A stretch of 64,000 bases of DNA, taken from positions 62,001 through 126,000 of the forward strand of contig NZ_WBMS02000010.1 of assembly GCF_008923205.2 (NCBI RefSeq). The letters are read 5' to 3'. The notes under the pieces are model-generated. The model saw nothing but the letters and a program-made list of their open reading frames with translations. It was not told the origin of the DNA and did not search any database. The position numbers were made by a program, and so were the translations under genes. The stretch is from Actinomadura physcomitrii. GTDB lineage: Bacteria > Actinomycetota > Actinomycetes > Streptosporangiales > Streptosporangiaceae. Positions 7,652-15,882 of the stretch are shown piece by piece (the stretch's first letter is position 1; the number at the start of each line of letters is the position of its first letter).

Positions 7652-9849
7652 CCACGGCCCAGAAGCCGACCGGCGCCGTCGGAAAGCCGCTCGATCGCGT
7701 CGACGGGAAGACCAAGACGACCGGCGCGGCCGAATTCGCCGCGGAGCACACCTACCCGGGCCTCGCGCACGCCGCGCTCGTCCACGCCACGATCAGCCGC
7801 GGCCGGATCACCGCCCTGCACACCGACGACGCGAGCGCGGTGCCCGGCGTGATCACCGTGCTCACCCACCGCAACGCCCCGCCCCTCGAACCGGTCCCCA
7901 AGACAAGTCCGCTGGACCTCAGCTCGATGGTCTCCGGCACCTCGGTCGACTACCTGCAGACCGACGAGGTGTACTGGGACGGGCAGCCGATCGCGGTCGT
8001 CGTCGCCGAGAACGCCGCCGCGGCGAACCAGGCCGCCGCGCTCGTCCGCGCCGAGTACGCCCCGTCCGAGGCCGCGGTCGACTTCACCGGCGCCGAAGCG
8101 AACGCCCGCCCGCAGCCGAGCAGCCCCATCATGCCCGCCGGTGCGAAGAAGGGCGACGCGGAGGAGGCGCTCGCCGCCGCACCGGTCGCCCTCGACCTGC
8201 GCTTCACCACTCCGCCGCACAACCACAACGCTCTCGAGCCCCACGCGACCGTGGCGGTCTGGGACGGCGACCGGCTCACCGTTCACGAACCGACTCAGGC
8301 CATCGACTGGTTCCGTGCGCACCTCGCGGCACGCTTCGGGCTGCCCGCGGACGACGTGCGCGTGCTCTCCCCCTTCGTCGGTGGCGGCTTCGGCGGCAAA
8401 GGGGCGGTCTGGCCCGGCACGATCCTCACCGCGCTCGCGGCCCGGGCCACGGGCCGGCCGGTCCGCCTGGCGCTCTCTCGTGAAGGCGTCTACCGCACCG
8501 TGGGCGGACGCACCCCCTCGATCCAGCGGGTGGCTGTGGGCGCATCCCACGACGGCAAGCTGACCGCGCTGGTGCACACCAGTGTCACCCGTACCGGGCG
8601 AGTGGGCGGTTTTCCCGAGCCGGTCACCACTCAGTCCCAGCACCTTTACGCCGCCGAGAACATCCTCCTGGAGCAAAAGCTCGTGCGGCTCGACCTGCTG
8701 CCGAACATCCCGATGCGGGCACCGGGCGAGGCGATCGGCACCTTCGCGCTGGAGTGCGCGATCGACGAACTCGCCTACGAACTCGACATCGATCCCATCG
8801 AACTGCGCCTGCGGAACGAACCCGAGGCGAACCCACTGGACGGCAAGGAGTTCTCGCTCCGGACCTTGGCCGAGTCCTACCGGCAGGGAGCCGCGCGGTT
8901 CGGCTGGCACGAGCGGACCCCCGAGCCTCGCTCAATGCGAGACGGCCGCTGGCTGGTCGGGATGGGTGCGGCGTCGGCGTACCACCCGGCGGGCTACTTC
9001 ACCGCCGACATCACGGTCCGGCTCTCAGCGGACGGGACCGTCCTGGTGCGGTGCGGTTTCCAGGAGATCGGCACCGGCGGCGCGACGGCGCAGGCGCAGA
9101 TCGCGGCGGACGCGCTCAGCGTGCCGTTCCAGGCCGTCCACGTCGAGTACGGCGACTCGGCACTGCCGAAGGGACCATTCGCCGGCGGCTCCATGCAGAC
9201 CGCCACCGTCGCGGCCAGCCTGCTGGAGGCATGCAAGAAACTGAAGCGATCCCTGCGGACCATGGCGCGGCGCACAGGGGGCGACAGCCACGAGGAGGTC
9301 CTGCGCCGGGCGAACGTCCCGCATATCGAAGCCAAGGTCGGATCCAGCACGCAGCTGGGGCGCAAGTCCGACCAGGCGCGATTCATGCTGCGTCTCGCGC
9401 GCGACCGGCGGCGCTGGGTAAGGGCGTCGACGGGTGCGCATTTCTGCCAGGTCCGCGTCGACCCCGACACCGGCGAGGTCCGCGTCACCAGGTGGACCGG
9501 CGTCTTCAGCATCGGCACGGTGGTCAACCCCAAGAGCGCGGTCAGCCAGCTGCGCGGCGGCATCGTGATGGGCCTCGGCATGGCCCTGTCCGAAGAGACC
9601 CTCGTCGACCCCCGTACCGGCCGCATCATGAACCCGAGCCTGTCGGAGTACCACATCCCCGTCCACGCCGACGTCCCGCCGATCGACGTGTCCTTCCTCG
9701 GCACCCCGGACCCGACGATGCCGGGCGGTATCCTCGGCGCCGGCGAACTCGGGATCACAGGCGTTGCCGCGGCCGTCGCCAACGCCGTTCACCATGCGAC
9801 CGGCAAACGCGTCCGCGACCTACCGATCAGCGTGGACAAGCTGCTCTGA
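7648..9849 (+). CDS. Aldehyde oxidoreductase molybdenum-binding subunit (PaoC/YagR type)
   Basis: A 733-residue large subunit, the usual length for PaoC/YagR. It begins with VGKPLDRVDGKTKTTGAAEF and carries the molybdopterin-binding FVGGGFGGKGAVWPG and the glutamine-containing GFQEIGTGGATAQ. Near the C-terminus GILGAGELGITG supplies the catalytic glutamate that activates the Mo-bound water. It would oxidise an aldehyde, often aromatic in this subgroup, to the acid. The start overlaps the FAD subunit stop. Paired with the ligase that converges from the right, it suggests aldehyde to acid to acyl-CoA chemistry. A cofactor-insertion chaperone (XdhC/PaoD) is not visible in the window. Confidence 0.93.
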   Translation: MTTAQKPTGAVGKPLDRVDGKTKTTGAAEFAAEHTYPGLAHAALVHATISRGRITALHTDDASAVPGVITVLTHRNAPPLEPVPKTSPLDLSSMVSGTSVDYLQTDEVYWDGQPIAVVVAENAAAANQAAALVRAEYAPSEAAVDFTGAEANARPQPSSPIMPAGAKKGDAEEALAAAPVALDLRFTTPPHNHNALEPHATVAVWDGDRLTVHEPTQAIDWFRAHLAARFGLPADDVRVLSPFVGGGFGGKGAVWPGTILTALAARATGRPVRLALSREGVYRTVGGRTPSIQRVAVGASHDGKLTALVHTSVTRTGRVGGFPEPVTTQSQHLYAAENILLEQKLVRLDLLPNIPMRAPGEAIGTFALECAIDELAYELDIDPIELRLRNEPEANPLDGKEFSLRTLAESYRQGAARFGWHERTPEPRSMRDGRWLVGMGAASAYHPAGYFTADITVRLSADGTVLVRCGFQEIGTGGATAQAQIAADALSVPFQAVHVEYGDSALPKGPFAGGSMQTATVAASLLEACKKLKRSLRTMARRTGGDSHEEVLRRANVPHIEAKVGSSTQLGRKSDQARFMLRLARDRRRWVRASTGAHFCQVRVDPDTGEVRVTRWTGVFSIGTVVNPKSAVSQLRGGIVMGLGMALSEETLVDPRTGRIMNPSLSEYHIPVHADVPPIDVSFLGTPDPTMPGGILGAGELGITGVAAAVANAVHHATGKRVRDLPISVDKLL

Positions 9850-9883
9850 GGCAGGAACGGAGCGCTCCCGACGCCGCACGGTC

Positions 9884-11680
9884 TCAGCGGGCGGCCCCAG
9901 GGTGATCCAGCGGCGCGGCCGGCAGGATGACCGCCTCGGCCACCGGCTCGCTGTGCAGCAGGCGGACCAGATCGGCACGACGGTCCAGGACCGCACGCTG
10001 GTTGATGTACCCCTTGTCGGTGATCTCCCCGTCGGCCAGCGAGGCAGGCTCTTCCAGGACGAGGGCCCGAGCGACCTTGCGCGAGGTTCCCGCATCGGCG
10101 GCGTTCAGGCGGGCCAGAGTGGCCGCCAGGGCGGCGCGGATCTCGGCGGATCGGGCGGAGGGTTCCCCGGAGCCGGCCAGCGCCTCCGTCCTGGCCGGGT
10201 TCAGCCAGACGAGGGCGCCGATATAGGGCCTGTCCTGCCCGGTGAGGACGGCATCGGCGAGAAGGCCCTCGGACGCGTTCAGCAGTTCCGAACGCAGCGT
10301 ACCGGCGCTCACCCACGTCCCGGTGTCCAGCTTGAAGTCCTCACTGATCCGCCCGTCGAACACCAGCCCCTTCCCCGGATCGGCATCGTCGACCATGCGG
10401 ACGGCGTCACCCGTCCGGTAGTAGCCGTCTTCGTCGAACGCCTCGCGGGTCCGGGCGGGGTCGTTGAAGTATCCGGGCGTGACGGACGGCCCCTTCACAC
10501 GGATCTCCATCTTCGGGCCGACCGGCGCCAGTTTGATGGAGACGCCTGGGAGCGGGAGGCCGATGCAGTCGCTGCGACCCGAGGCGAAGTACGCCGACGT
10601 CGCGGCAGGAGCGGTCTCGGTGCATCCCCACGACGTCGTCATCGTGGCGTCCGCGCCGACCGATGCGGCGACCGCGGTGATGCCGTCCCAGATCTGCTGG
10701 GGCAGGGCCGCCGCCGCGAAGAAGACAAAGCGCATGCGGGAGAAGAACGCCTCGGCGAATTCACGGTCCCTTTCCAGATGCGGTAGCAGCGACGCGTACC
10801 CGGCGGGCACGTTGAAGTACACGGTCGGCCGGACCTCCGAAAGGTTGCGCACCGTCCGCTGGACGAGGTCGGGAGCCGGCCGGCCGTCGTCGACGTACAG
10901 GCTGCCGCCGTTGGCGAGGGCGAGACCGACATTGTGGTTCCCGCCGAAGGTATGGCTCCAAGGCAGCCACTCGAGCATGACCGGAGGCTCGTCGGCGACG
11001 AACGGCCAGATCTGCCGCAGCATTTGCTGGTTGGCGCACAGCATTCGATGAGTGTTGACGACTCCCTTGGGCAATCCGGTCGAGCCCGAGGTGAAGAGAA
11101 TCTTCGCGACGGTGTCGGCGTCCACCGCGGCGCACCTGTTCTCCACCTCGGGAGTCGGCGTGGTGGCGGCCCATTTCCGGAACTCCTCACGTCCGGCGAG
11201 GATCTGTCCCCCGCTCACCGCGAGGGCGCCGGCGTACGCCTCGGCGTCGTCGGCGAAGACGACGGCCGGTTCGACCAGGCCGGCCATGGCCCTCAGTTTG
11301 GCGTGCGCCTGGTCGAGCAATGAGTAGGCGGTGCTGACCGGCACGACGGGCGAGCCGACGGTGAAGCACGCCAGCGTCAGCAGCAGGTGCTCGATGCCGT
11401 TGCCGGAGAGGATCATGACGGGTCGGCCGGCCGCCCCGCGGTCGAGGAGCGCCTGCGCGAGGCCATCCACCGTCCGCAGCGCCGCCCCGTAGGCGATTCG
11501 GCGCCACTCCTGCCCGGCGCGGTCGGCGACCAGCAGGCGGTCGGGGTGCTTTCGCGCCGTCTCCCGGAAGGGCGTCGCCATGTTCTGCGCGTACGGCCCG
11601 AGCGGCAAGGCCGACCTCAGGACCGTCGAGCCGTCCGTGAGACGCTCTGCAACCGTCCTCGGCATCGCGAACAGTTCCAT
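9884..11680 (-). CDS. Feruloyl-CoA-synthase-like AMP-dependent ligase
   Basis: A 598-residue ANL ligase that forms an acyl-CoA from an acid, ATP and CoA. It has the phosphate loop LFTSGSTGLPKGVVNTHRM, the adenylate segment TTSWGCTETAPA, YRTGDAVRM and the hinge FDGRISEDFKLDTGTWVS. The SEDFKLDTGTWV block, the N-terminal LGPYAQNM segment and the extended length resemble feruloyl-CoA synthases rather than fatty-acid ligases, so an aromatic (phenylpropenoid or benzoate-like) acid is a reasonable guess. The ATG at 11680 follows GGAGG by six bases. It converges on the PaoABC-like operon and has its own palindromic operator upstream at 11835-11850. Confidence 0.85.
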   Translation of the reverse strand: MELFAMPRTVAERLTDGSTVLRSALPLGPYAQNMATPFRETARKHPDRLLVADRAGQEWRRIAYGAALRTVDGLAQALLDRGAAGRPVMILSGNGIEHLLLTLACFTVGSPVVPVSTAYSLLDQAHAKLRAMAGLVEPAVVFADDAEAYAGALAVSGGQILAGREEFRKWAATTPTPEVENRCAAVDADTVAKILFTSGSTGLPKGVVNTHRMLCANQQMLRQIWPFVADEPPVMLEWLPWSHTFGGNHNVGLALANGGSLYVDDGRPAPDLVQRTVRNLSEVRPTVYFNVPAGYASLLPHLERDREFAEAFFSRMRFVFFAAAALPQQIWDGITAVAASVGADATMTTSWGCTETAPAATSAYFASGRSDCIGLPLPGVSIKLAPVGPKMEIRVKGPSVTPGYFNDPARTREAFDEDGYYRTGDAVRMVDDADPGKGLVFDGRISEDFKLDTGTWVSAGTLRSELLNASEGLLADAVLTGQDRPYIGALVWLNPARTEALAGSGEPSARSAEIRAALAATLARLNAADAGTSRKVARALVLEEPASLADGEITDKGYINQRAVLDRRADLVRLLHSEPVAEAVILPAAPLDHPGAAR

Positions 11681-11700
11681 CACTTACCTCCGGGCCGTGC

Positions 11701-11769
11701 CTGACGATCGAAGTGTCGTCAGAAAGCGTGACATTCGTGGGACCTGGCGTGGGACTGCATGATCGTCAG
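11701..11769. promoter_or_regulatory. Nested inverted repeats in ligase leader
   Basis: CTGACGATC at 11701-11709 is matched by its exact reverse complement GATCGTCAG at 11761-11769, and a nearer copy TCGTCAG lies at 11716-11722. They sit just upstream of the feruloyl-CoA-synthase-like start and could form alternative hairpins or hold a regulator. Function is inferred from position only. Confidence 0.4.
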
Positions 11770-11834
11770 CCGGTGACTCGCACGGCCGGCGCACACGCGT
11801 CGGCACCGGCCGCCGTCAATTCCATGGCCCTAAT

Positions 11835-11850
11835 ACTAATTAACGTTAGT
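11835..11850. promoter_or_regulatory. Palindromic operator, site C (ACTAA-6-TTAGT)
   Basis: ACTAA, six bases (TTAACG), TTAGT: the same spacing and nearly the same core as site A at 3506-3525, with GTTAGTTA shared on the right side. It lies about 155 bp upstream of the ligase start. The match links the ligase gene to the regulon of the CoxG-like operon. Confidence 0.55.
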
Positions 11851-12059
11851 TAACATCGTAGGAACGAGGCGCCACCAGGTCAAGGGTCAGTGAAAGGGGC
11901 CCGAGAGCAACGATGCCGTCGGCGAGGGAGGGAGGGGTACCGGTCGTCGAGCCACAGAACGGCCGGATCGCGCCAAGCAGGGACCAGGGCACAGGTGAGG
12001 GCGGGTCCTCCGCACCGTCACACCGGCTGCCTCGCTCGGGGCGGCACCGCGATCGGCTG
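11851..12059. other. Intergenic stretch, no gene recognised
   Basis: With the preceding ligase leader this makes about 380 bases without a supported gene. Short open frames exist on both strands, but none has a ribosome site, a recognisable motif or sensible composition. Confidence 0.5.
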
Positions 12060-12740
12060 CTATCCCTCGCTCGCCGTTCGAGGTTCCCCCGAGCCGCTCT
12101 CCGTGCGACGCGTCGACACCGTCCCCTGCCAGCCGACCCCTCGCAGCACCAAGTCCACGACCTGAGCCACCAGGGGTTCGGGGTTAGCGGCGAGTTGCGC
12201 CCGCCGGGTGTCGGGGATGAGCAGGATCCGGTGCACCAGCGTGCCCGCCAGCGCATCCATGATCAGTGACGGCGAGACATCGGGCGGCAGTTCGCCGCTG
12301 TCGACCGCGGCGAGCACGATCTTGCGTCCGCCGATGATGGTGGACTGCCTGACATAATCCAGAGCCTCGCCCAACTCATCCGGGTAGATCTTGGCGTCGA
12401 CCAGCGCCCGGATGCTCGCCATACCGTGCGGGCCGAGGAAGCGGTTGATGAGCCGGTTGGCCGTCTGAGTCAGGTCCCGGTACAGCGACCCGGTGATCTC
12501 GACCGGGCCGGAAGTGCGCAGCGAATTGATCGCCGCGGCGAACAGATCCTGCCTGGTGGGCCAGCGGCGGTAGAGGGCCGCCTTACCGACCCCGCCCCGC
12601 CGGGCCACCGCGTTCATGGTGAAACCCGCCCAACCGACCTCGCTGTAGACCTCCAGCGCCGCGCTGAGCACCCGGGAGTCGATCTCCGGGTCGACGGGGC
12701 GGCCCGGCCGCCCGCGAGGAGGGGTGCTCATGCGCGCCAT
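12060..12740 (-). CDS. TetR/AcrR family transcriptional regulator
   Basis: A 226-residue regulator. The N-terminus RGRPGRPVDPEIDSRVLSAA leads into a TetR DNA-binding domain with FTMNAVARRGGVGKAALYRR and WPTRQDLFAAA. The C-terminal part (residues about 90-200) resembles the TetR_C11-like domain common in actinomycetes, though I cannot assign a ligand. A start at the ATG at 12731 is possible. The perfect inverted repeat at 12785-12804 sits 45 bp upstream and is the likely autoregulatory site. It lies between the ligase gene and the divergent aryl-alcohol-type dehydrogenase gene, so it may also control the latter. Confidence 0.87.
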   Translation of the reverse strand: MARMSTPPRGRPGRPVDPEIDSRVLSAALEVYSEVGWAGFTMNAVARRGGVGKAALYRRWPTRQDLFAAAINSLRTSGPVEITGSLYRDLTQTANRLINRFLGPHGMASIRALVDAKIYPDELGEALDYVRQSTIIGGRKIVLAAVDSGELPPDVSPSLIMDALAGTLVHRILLIPDTRRAQLAANPEPLVAQVVDLVLRGVGWQGTVSTRRTESGSGEPRTASEG

Positions 12741-12784
12741 CCTGCCACGACCGCGACTTCACTCGATCAGCGGCCAAATACGGA

Positions 12785-12804
12785 CCAGTATCGTCCGATA
12801 CTGG
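12785..12804. promoter_or_regulatory. TetR-type operator, perfect 9-bp inverted repeat
   Basis: CCAGTATCG, two bases (TC), CGATACTGG. The half-site is unlike the ACTAA...TTAGT sites at 3.5, 5.2 and 11.8 kb, so this is probably the private operator of the TetR gene that starts at 12740. Confidence 0.65.
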
Positions 12805-12937
12805 ACTCGGGGGCCACCGGCGGCACCGCAACCCGCCATGACACACCACCACAGAAGCCCCTAGATCGCCCATTTCGGACCGATGTACACAAGATCCGTT
12901 GACGCCATCCGAGCCGTCCATTATCGTGTGGCGAATT

Positions 12938-12952
12938 ACAGACACTATCTGT
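12938..12952. promoter_or_regulatory. Short inverted repeat upstream of mini-ferredoxin/dehydrogenase
   Basis: ACAGA, five bases, TCTGT, about 55 bp upstream of the small open frame at 13005. The surrounding sequence is AT-richer than its neighbourhood, so this is probably the promoter region of the alcohol dehydrogenase transcript. Confidence 0.35.
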
Positions 12953-13004
12953 CTGAATCATGATGGAACCCATCATCAGCCGACCCCTCCGGGAGGTAGG
13001 GCGC

Positions 13005-13097
13005 ATGAAGGTGACCATGGAAGAAGGACGTTGCGCGGCGTCTGCCGAGGCCGTCCCTGTCTGCCCGACCAGGGTCCTCGCCAAGGCCCTGACGTGA
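13005..13097 (+). pseudogene. 30-codon ferredoxin-like remnant
   Basis: An ATG preceded by a GGGAGG ribosome site (12991-12996) opens a 30-codon frame reading MKVTMEEGRC at the start and AVPVCPTRVLA near the end. Its first ten residues match the opening of actinobacterial [3Fe-4S] ferredoxins (compare MKVRIDPGRC in the intact ferredoxin at 63643-63849), and VCP matches their last cluster cysteine. The middle of about 35 residues, with the second cysteine, is missing. The stop overlaps the GTG of the next gene as GTGA, so it could still be translated as a coupling leader. A functional cluster is unlikely with two cysteines. Confidence 0.55.
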
Positions 13098-14182
13098 AGA
13101 CCCGCGCAGCCGTACTACGCGACCCCGCGAAGCCCTTCTCCGTCGAAGAGATCGATCTGGCCGATCCGGGACCTGGAGAGCTGCTGGTCGAGATCGCCGG
13201 AGCCGGGGTATGCCACACCGACCTGACGGCCCGTGAGCCCGGTACCGCCAGAAACGCGCTGCCGGCCGTGTTCGGGCACGAGGGCTCCGGAGTGATCCGG
13301 GAGATCGGCCCCGGCGTGACCGGTTTCGCCCCCGGCGATCCGGTCGTGTTGAGCTATGACAGCTGCGGCAGGTGCAGGCAATGCCTTTCCGCTGCGCCCT
13401 CTTACTGTGTCGAGGCCGCGCTCCGCAATCTCACTGGGCGTCGCTCCGACGGAGGGCATGCCGGAACGGATGCGGCCGGGCTGCCCCTGGGCACCCGCTG
13501 GTTCGGTCAGTCCAGTTTCGCCGAGTACGCCGTCGCGACCGCACGGAACGCCGTCAAAGTCCGTGACGACGTGCCGCTGGAGCTCCTCGGCCCGTTGGGT
13601 TGCGGAGTGCAGACCGGCGCCGGGACGGTGCTGCTCGGGCTGGGCGTGAAGGCCGGGCAGAACGTGGTGATCTTCGGGGCGGGCGGGGTGGGGCTGTCCG
13701 CGGTGATGGCCGCCGTCCTCACCGGGGCCCGAACGGTGGTCGCCGTCGACCTGCACCCCAAGCGCCGCGAACTCGCCCTCGAACTGGGGGCCACGCACGT
13801 CGTCGACGGCGCCGACCCCGAGGTGACCGCCCTTGTCCGAGCCGCCACCGGTGGGGCCGAGGCCGCGATGGACACCACCGGGGTACCGGCCGTCGTAAAG
13901 GCCGCCGTCGAAAGCCTCGCCACGGGCGGCACCTGCGCCCTGGTGGGGGCTTCTCCCGCCCCGGTGACCCTGAGTCCGCACGAGCTCAGGGGAAAGAAAC
14001 TCACCTACCTGCTGGAGGGCAACGCCGTCCCGCAGCTCTTCATACCGCAGCTGATCGGGCACTGGCAGGCCGGCCGTTTTCCCTTCGACAAGCTCATCCG
14101 GCGCTATCCGCTCGACGAGATCAACCAGGCTGAACGAGACTGCCACACCGGCGAGACCGTCAAACCCATCCTCATCCCGTGA
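13094..14182 (+). CDS. Zinc-dependent (aryl-)alcohol dehydrogenase
   Basis: A 362-residue medium-chain dehydrogenase. It has GVCHTDL and FGHEGSG for the catalytic zinc, an intact structural-zinc CGRCRQCLSAAPSYC, and the NAD-binding IFGAGGVGLSAVMAA. The segments WFGQSSFAEYAV and GCGVQTGAG resemble benzyl/aryl-alcohol dehydrogenases, so an aromatic alcohol is the best guess. The start is the GTG at 13094, overlapping the stop of the mini-ferredoxin frame. It is divergent from the TetR gene at 12060-12740. The substrate call is inference. Confidence 0.9.
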   Translation: MKTRAAVLRDPAKPFSVEEIDLADPGPGELLVEIAGAGVCHTDLTAREPGTARNALPAVFGHEGSGVIREIGPGVTGFAPGDPVVLSYDSCGRCRQCLSAAPSYCVEAALRNLTGRRSDGGHAGTDAAGLPLGTRWFGQSSFAEYAVATARNAVKVRDDVPLELLGPLGCGVQTGAGTVLLGLGVKAGQNVVIFGAGGVGLSAVMAAVLTGARTVVAVDLHPKRRELALELGATHVVDGADPEVTALVRAATGGAEAAMDTTGVPAVVKAAVESLATGGTCALVGASPAPVTLSPHELRGKKLTYLLEGNAVPQLFIPQLIGHWQAGRFPFDKLIRRYPLDEINQAERDCHTGETVKPILIP

Positions 14183-14194
14183 CCACGAGCGCCA

Positions 14195-14215
14195 CCCCTG
14201 GAGCCTCCCCAGGGG
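14195..14215 (+). terminator. Hairpin after dehydrogenase gene
   Basis: CCCCTGG and CCAGGGG form a 7-bp stem 12 bp after the dehydrogenase stop. There is no T-run, so termination is possible but not certain. Confidence 0.4.
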
Positions 14216-14323
14216 ACGAAGGCCCGCTGGCGGCACAGGGCTGATCCGCTGTCAGCGGCCTGCCCAGTGGGTCGATCTGCCCTTTGGCGCAGCCTCACCG
14301 ATCACCGCGTTCGTCCGGTTGCG

Positions 14324-14962
14324 CTACTCCCCCGGCCGGTCCTCGGCCTCGACCAACCCGGAAATGCGCAAGGCGTACTCGCTGTACCTGTCGGCCACGG
14401 TCTCGGCAGACAGCACGCCGTCCTCGCTGAACCAGCGCGCGATGCTGACGCACATCTCCAGGATCCCGAAGGACGCCAACGACGGGGTGGCCTCCTTGAA
14501 CCGGCCGATCGCGATCCCCTCTTCGATCAGCCCACGAACGGCCCGCTCATGGGACCGGCGCAGCTCGAACACCCGGGAGCGGGCCGGCTCCTCGACATGG
14601 CCCGCGTCCTGGTTGACGATCAGAGCCTCGCGCCGGTGCGTGGCATGCCGCAGGGCATAGGTCCGAATCGCCTGCCGAAGCCGTTCAGCGACGTCCTCCA
14701 CACCGTCCACGGCCGCCTGGTAGTCGAGCCAGACCTGCTCGGTCGTCTCGAGCACGATCTCACTGAGCAGATCCTGCTTGGCGCGCATGTGGTTGTACAG
14801 GCTCGGGGTACGGATCCCGAGCTCAGCAGCGATCTGGCTGAGTGCGGTGCCGTGATACCCGCGCTCGGCGAACAAGGTCAGCGCCACATCGCGCACGGCG
14901 CCGCGACTCACCGTCGCACGCCCCCCTGTCGATCGTGCGTCCTGCGCCGCATGTGAAGCCAT
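14324..14962 (-). CDS. TetR family regulator, KstR2-like
   Basis: A 212-residue regulator starting at the ATG at 14962; the open frame extends further upstream but without family similarity. The DNA-binding domain reads VALTLFAERGYHGTALSQIA and GIRTPSLYNHMRAKQDLLSE. The following domain, with AIRTYALRHATHRREALIVN and FELRRSHERAVRGLIEEG, resembles the C-terminal domain of KstR2-type regulators, which in mycobacteria sense CoA thioesters of steroid ring fragments. That makes an acyl-CoA effector plausible. The likely targets are neighbouring catabolic genes; no operator was identified with confidence. Confidence 0.85.
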   Translation of the reverse strand: MASHAAQDARSTGGRATVSRGAVRDVALTLFAERGYHGTALSQIAAELGIRTPSLYNHMRAKQDLLSEIVLETTEQVWLDYQAAVDGVEDVAERLRQAIRTYALRHATHRREALIVNQDAGHVEEPARSRVFELRRSHERAVRGLIEEGIAIGRFKEATPSLASFGILEMCVSIARWFSEDGVLSAETVADRYSEYALRISGLVEAEDRPGE

Positions 14963-15077
14963 ATCCTCATGATGGCAGGCCACCGCCGCCCTGCGCGCCC
15001 GCGGTCGGCGCGACACATCACAGCCGGCCCAGGCGAGACTCCGCAACCGCACCGGCATAGGATGAACATCGACGCCC

Positions 15078-15230
15078 CGTAGATCGACCAGAACCAGCAG
15101 AGCCTGCTGCCCAGGGATTGAGCAGTCGCCAGGACGTCCGAAGAGTGCTGCGGCATCGGCGGATCAGTCCGGCCAGGTAGTTCAGCGTTGAACACGACAA
15201 ATCGACGGCGGCACGATAGAACAGCACGCA
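15078..15230 (-). pseudogene. Relic of an IS5-family transposase N-terminus
   Basis: Read on the minus strand from 15227: VLFYRAAVDLSCSTLNYLAG, then LIRRCRSTLRTSWRLLNP; after a frameshift the next frame continues QQALLVLVDLR. This is the beginning of the helix-turn-helix domain of actinobacterial IS5-type DDE transposases. The remainder (the DDE domain) is absent and no terminal inverted repeats were found. The rest of 14963-15303 holds no supported gene. Confidence 0.6.
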
Positions 15231-15303
15231 GAGCCCCTGGTTCGGACGCCGACATTGGTTAGCGGCGTCATCTGCCTGCTTACGCCGTCGCGATAGGACG
15301 GCG

Positions 15304-15882
15304 TCATAGAACGTTCTTGAGCAAAGCACGCCACTGGCCGACTTCGGCGAAGACTTCCGCCATGACTTCCAGTGCCGGCGCGTGGAACCTTTCGGGCGCC
15401 GAACAGCAGTCAGCCGCGACCAGCATGTCGAAGTCGCGCTGCTGACCAGAGCGAACGGTCGACTCTACACAGACGCTGGTGAGTATGCCGCTGACGAGCA
15501 GCCTGCGCACCTGCATCCCGCGCAGGACGGTCTCGAGTTCAGTGTAGAGAAATGCGTCGAAGCGGCTCTTGTCGATGACATGATCCGCAGGCCGGGGGGC
15601 AAGCTCGTCGATGATTTCGGCGTCCCAACTGCCGCGCACAAGCGGGCGCGCGTCCATGGGGAGGCGAGCCCGGACGCGGGGCTGCGCTTCCACATAGTCG
15701 GGTCGGAATACGTGACGTGTGTAGACGATCGGCAAGCCGACCGAACGCGCCTCTTCCAGAAGTGCGACGTTCTGTGCCACGACCTCATTGATTCGCGGCA
15801 GCACAATATGATGACTCGGCAACGAGCCTTTCGGATGGCAAAAGCCATTCTGCATGTCGATGACGAGTACCGCTGTCGTCAC
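15304..15882 (-). CDS. Isochorismatase-family cysteine hydrolase
   Basis: A 192-residue protein of the isochorismatase-like hydrolase fold. The catalytic triad is visible: Asp9 in VLVIDMQNGFC, the lysine in HVIDKSRFDAF and the cysteine in LTSVCVESTVRSG, preceded by the expected hydrophobic strand and cis-peptide region. Members hydrolyse amide, carbamoyl or vinyl-ether bonds (nicotinamidase, N-carbamoylsarcosine amidase, isochorismatase). The exact substrate is not apparent. It stands alone between the transposase relic and the terminator of the Liv operon; a ribosome site GGAGG precedes the ATG. Confidence 0.88.
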   Translation of the reverse strand: MTTAVLVIDMQNGFCHPKGSLPSHHIVLPRINEVVAQNVALLEEARSVGLPIVYTRHVFRPDYVEAQPRVRARLPMDARPLVRGSWDAEIIDELAPRPADHVIDKSRFDAFLYTELETVLRGMQVRRLLVSGILTSVCVESTVRSGQQRDFDMLVAADCCSAPERFHAPALEVMAEVFAEVGQWRALLKNVL

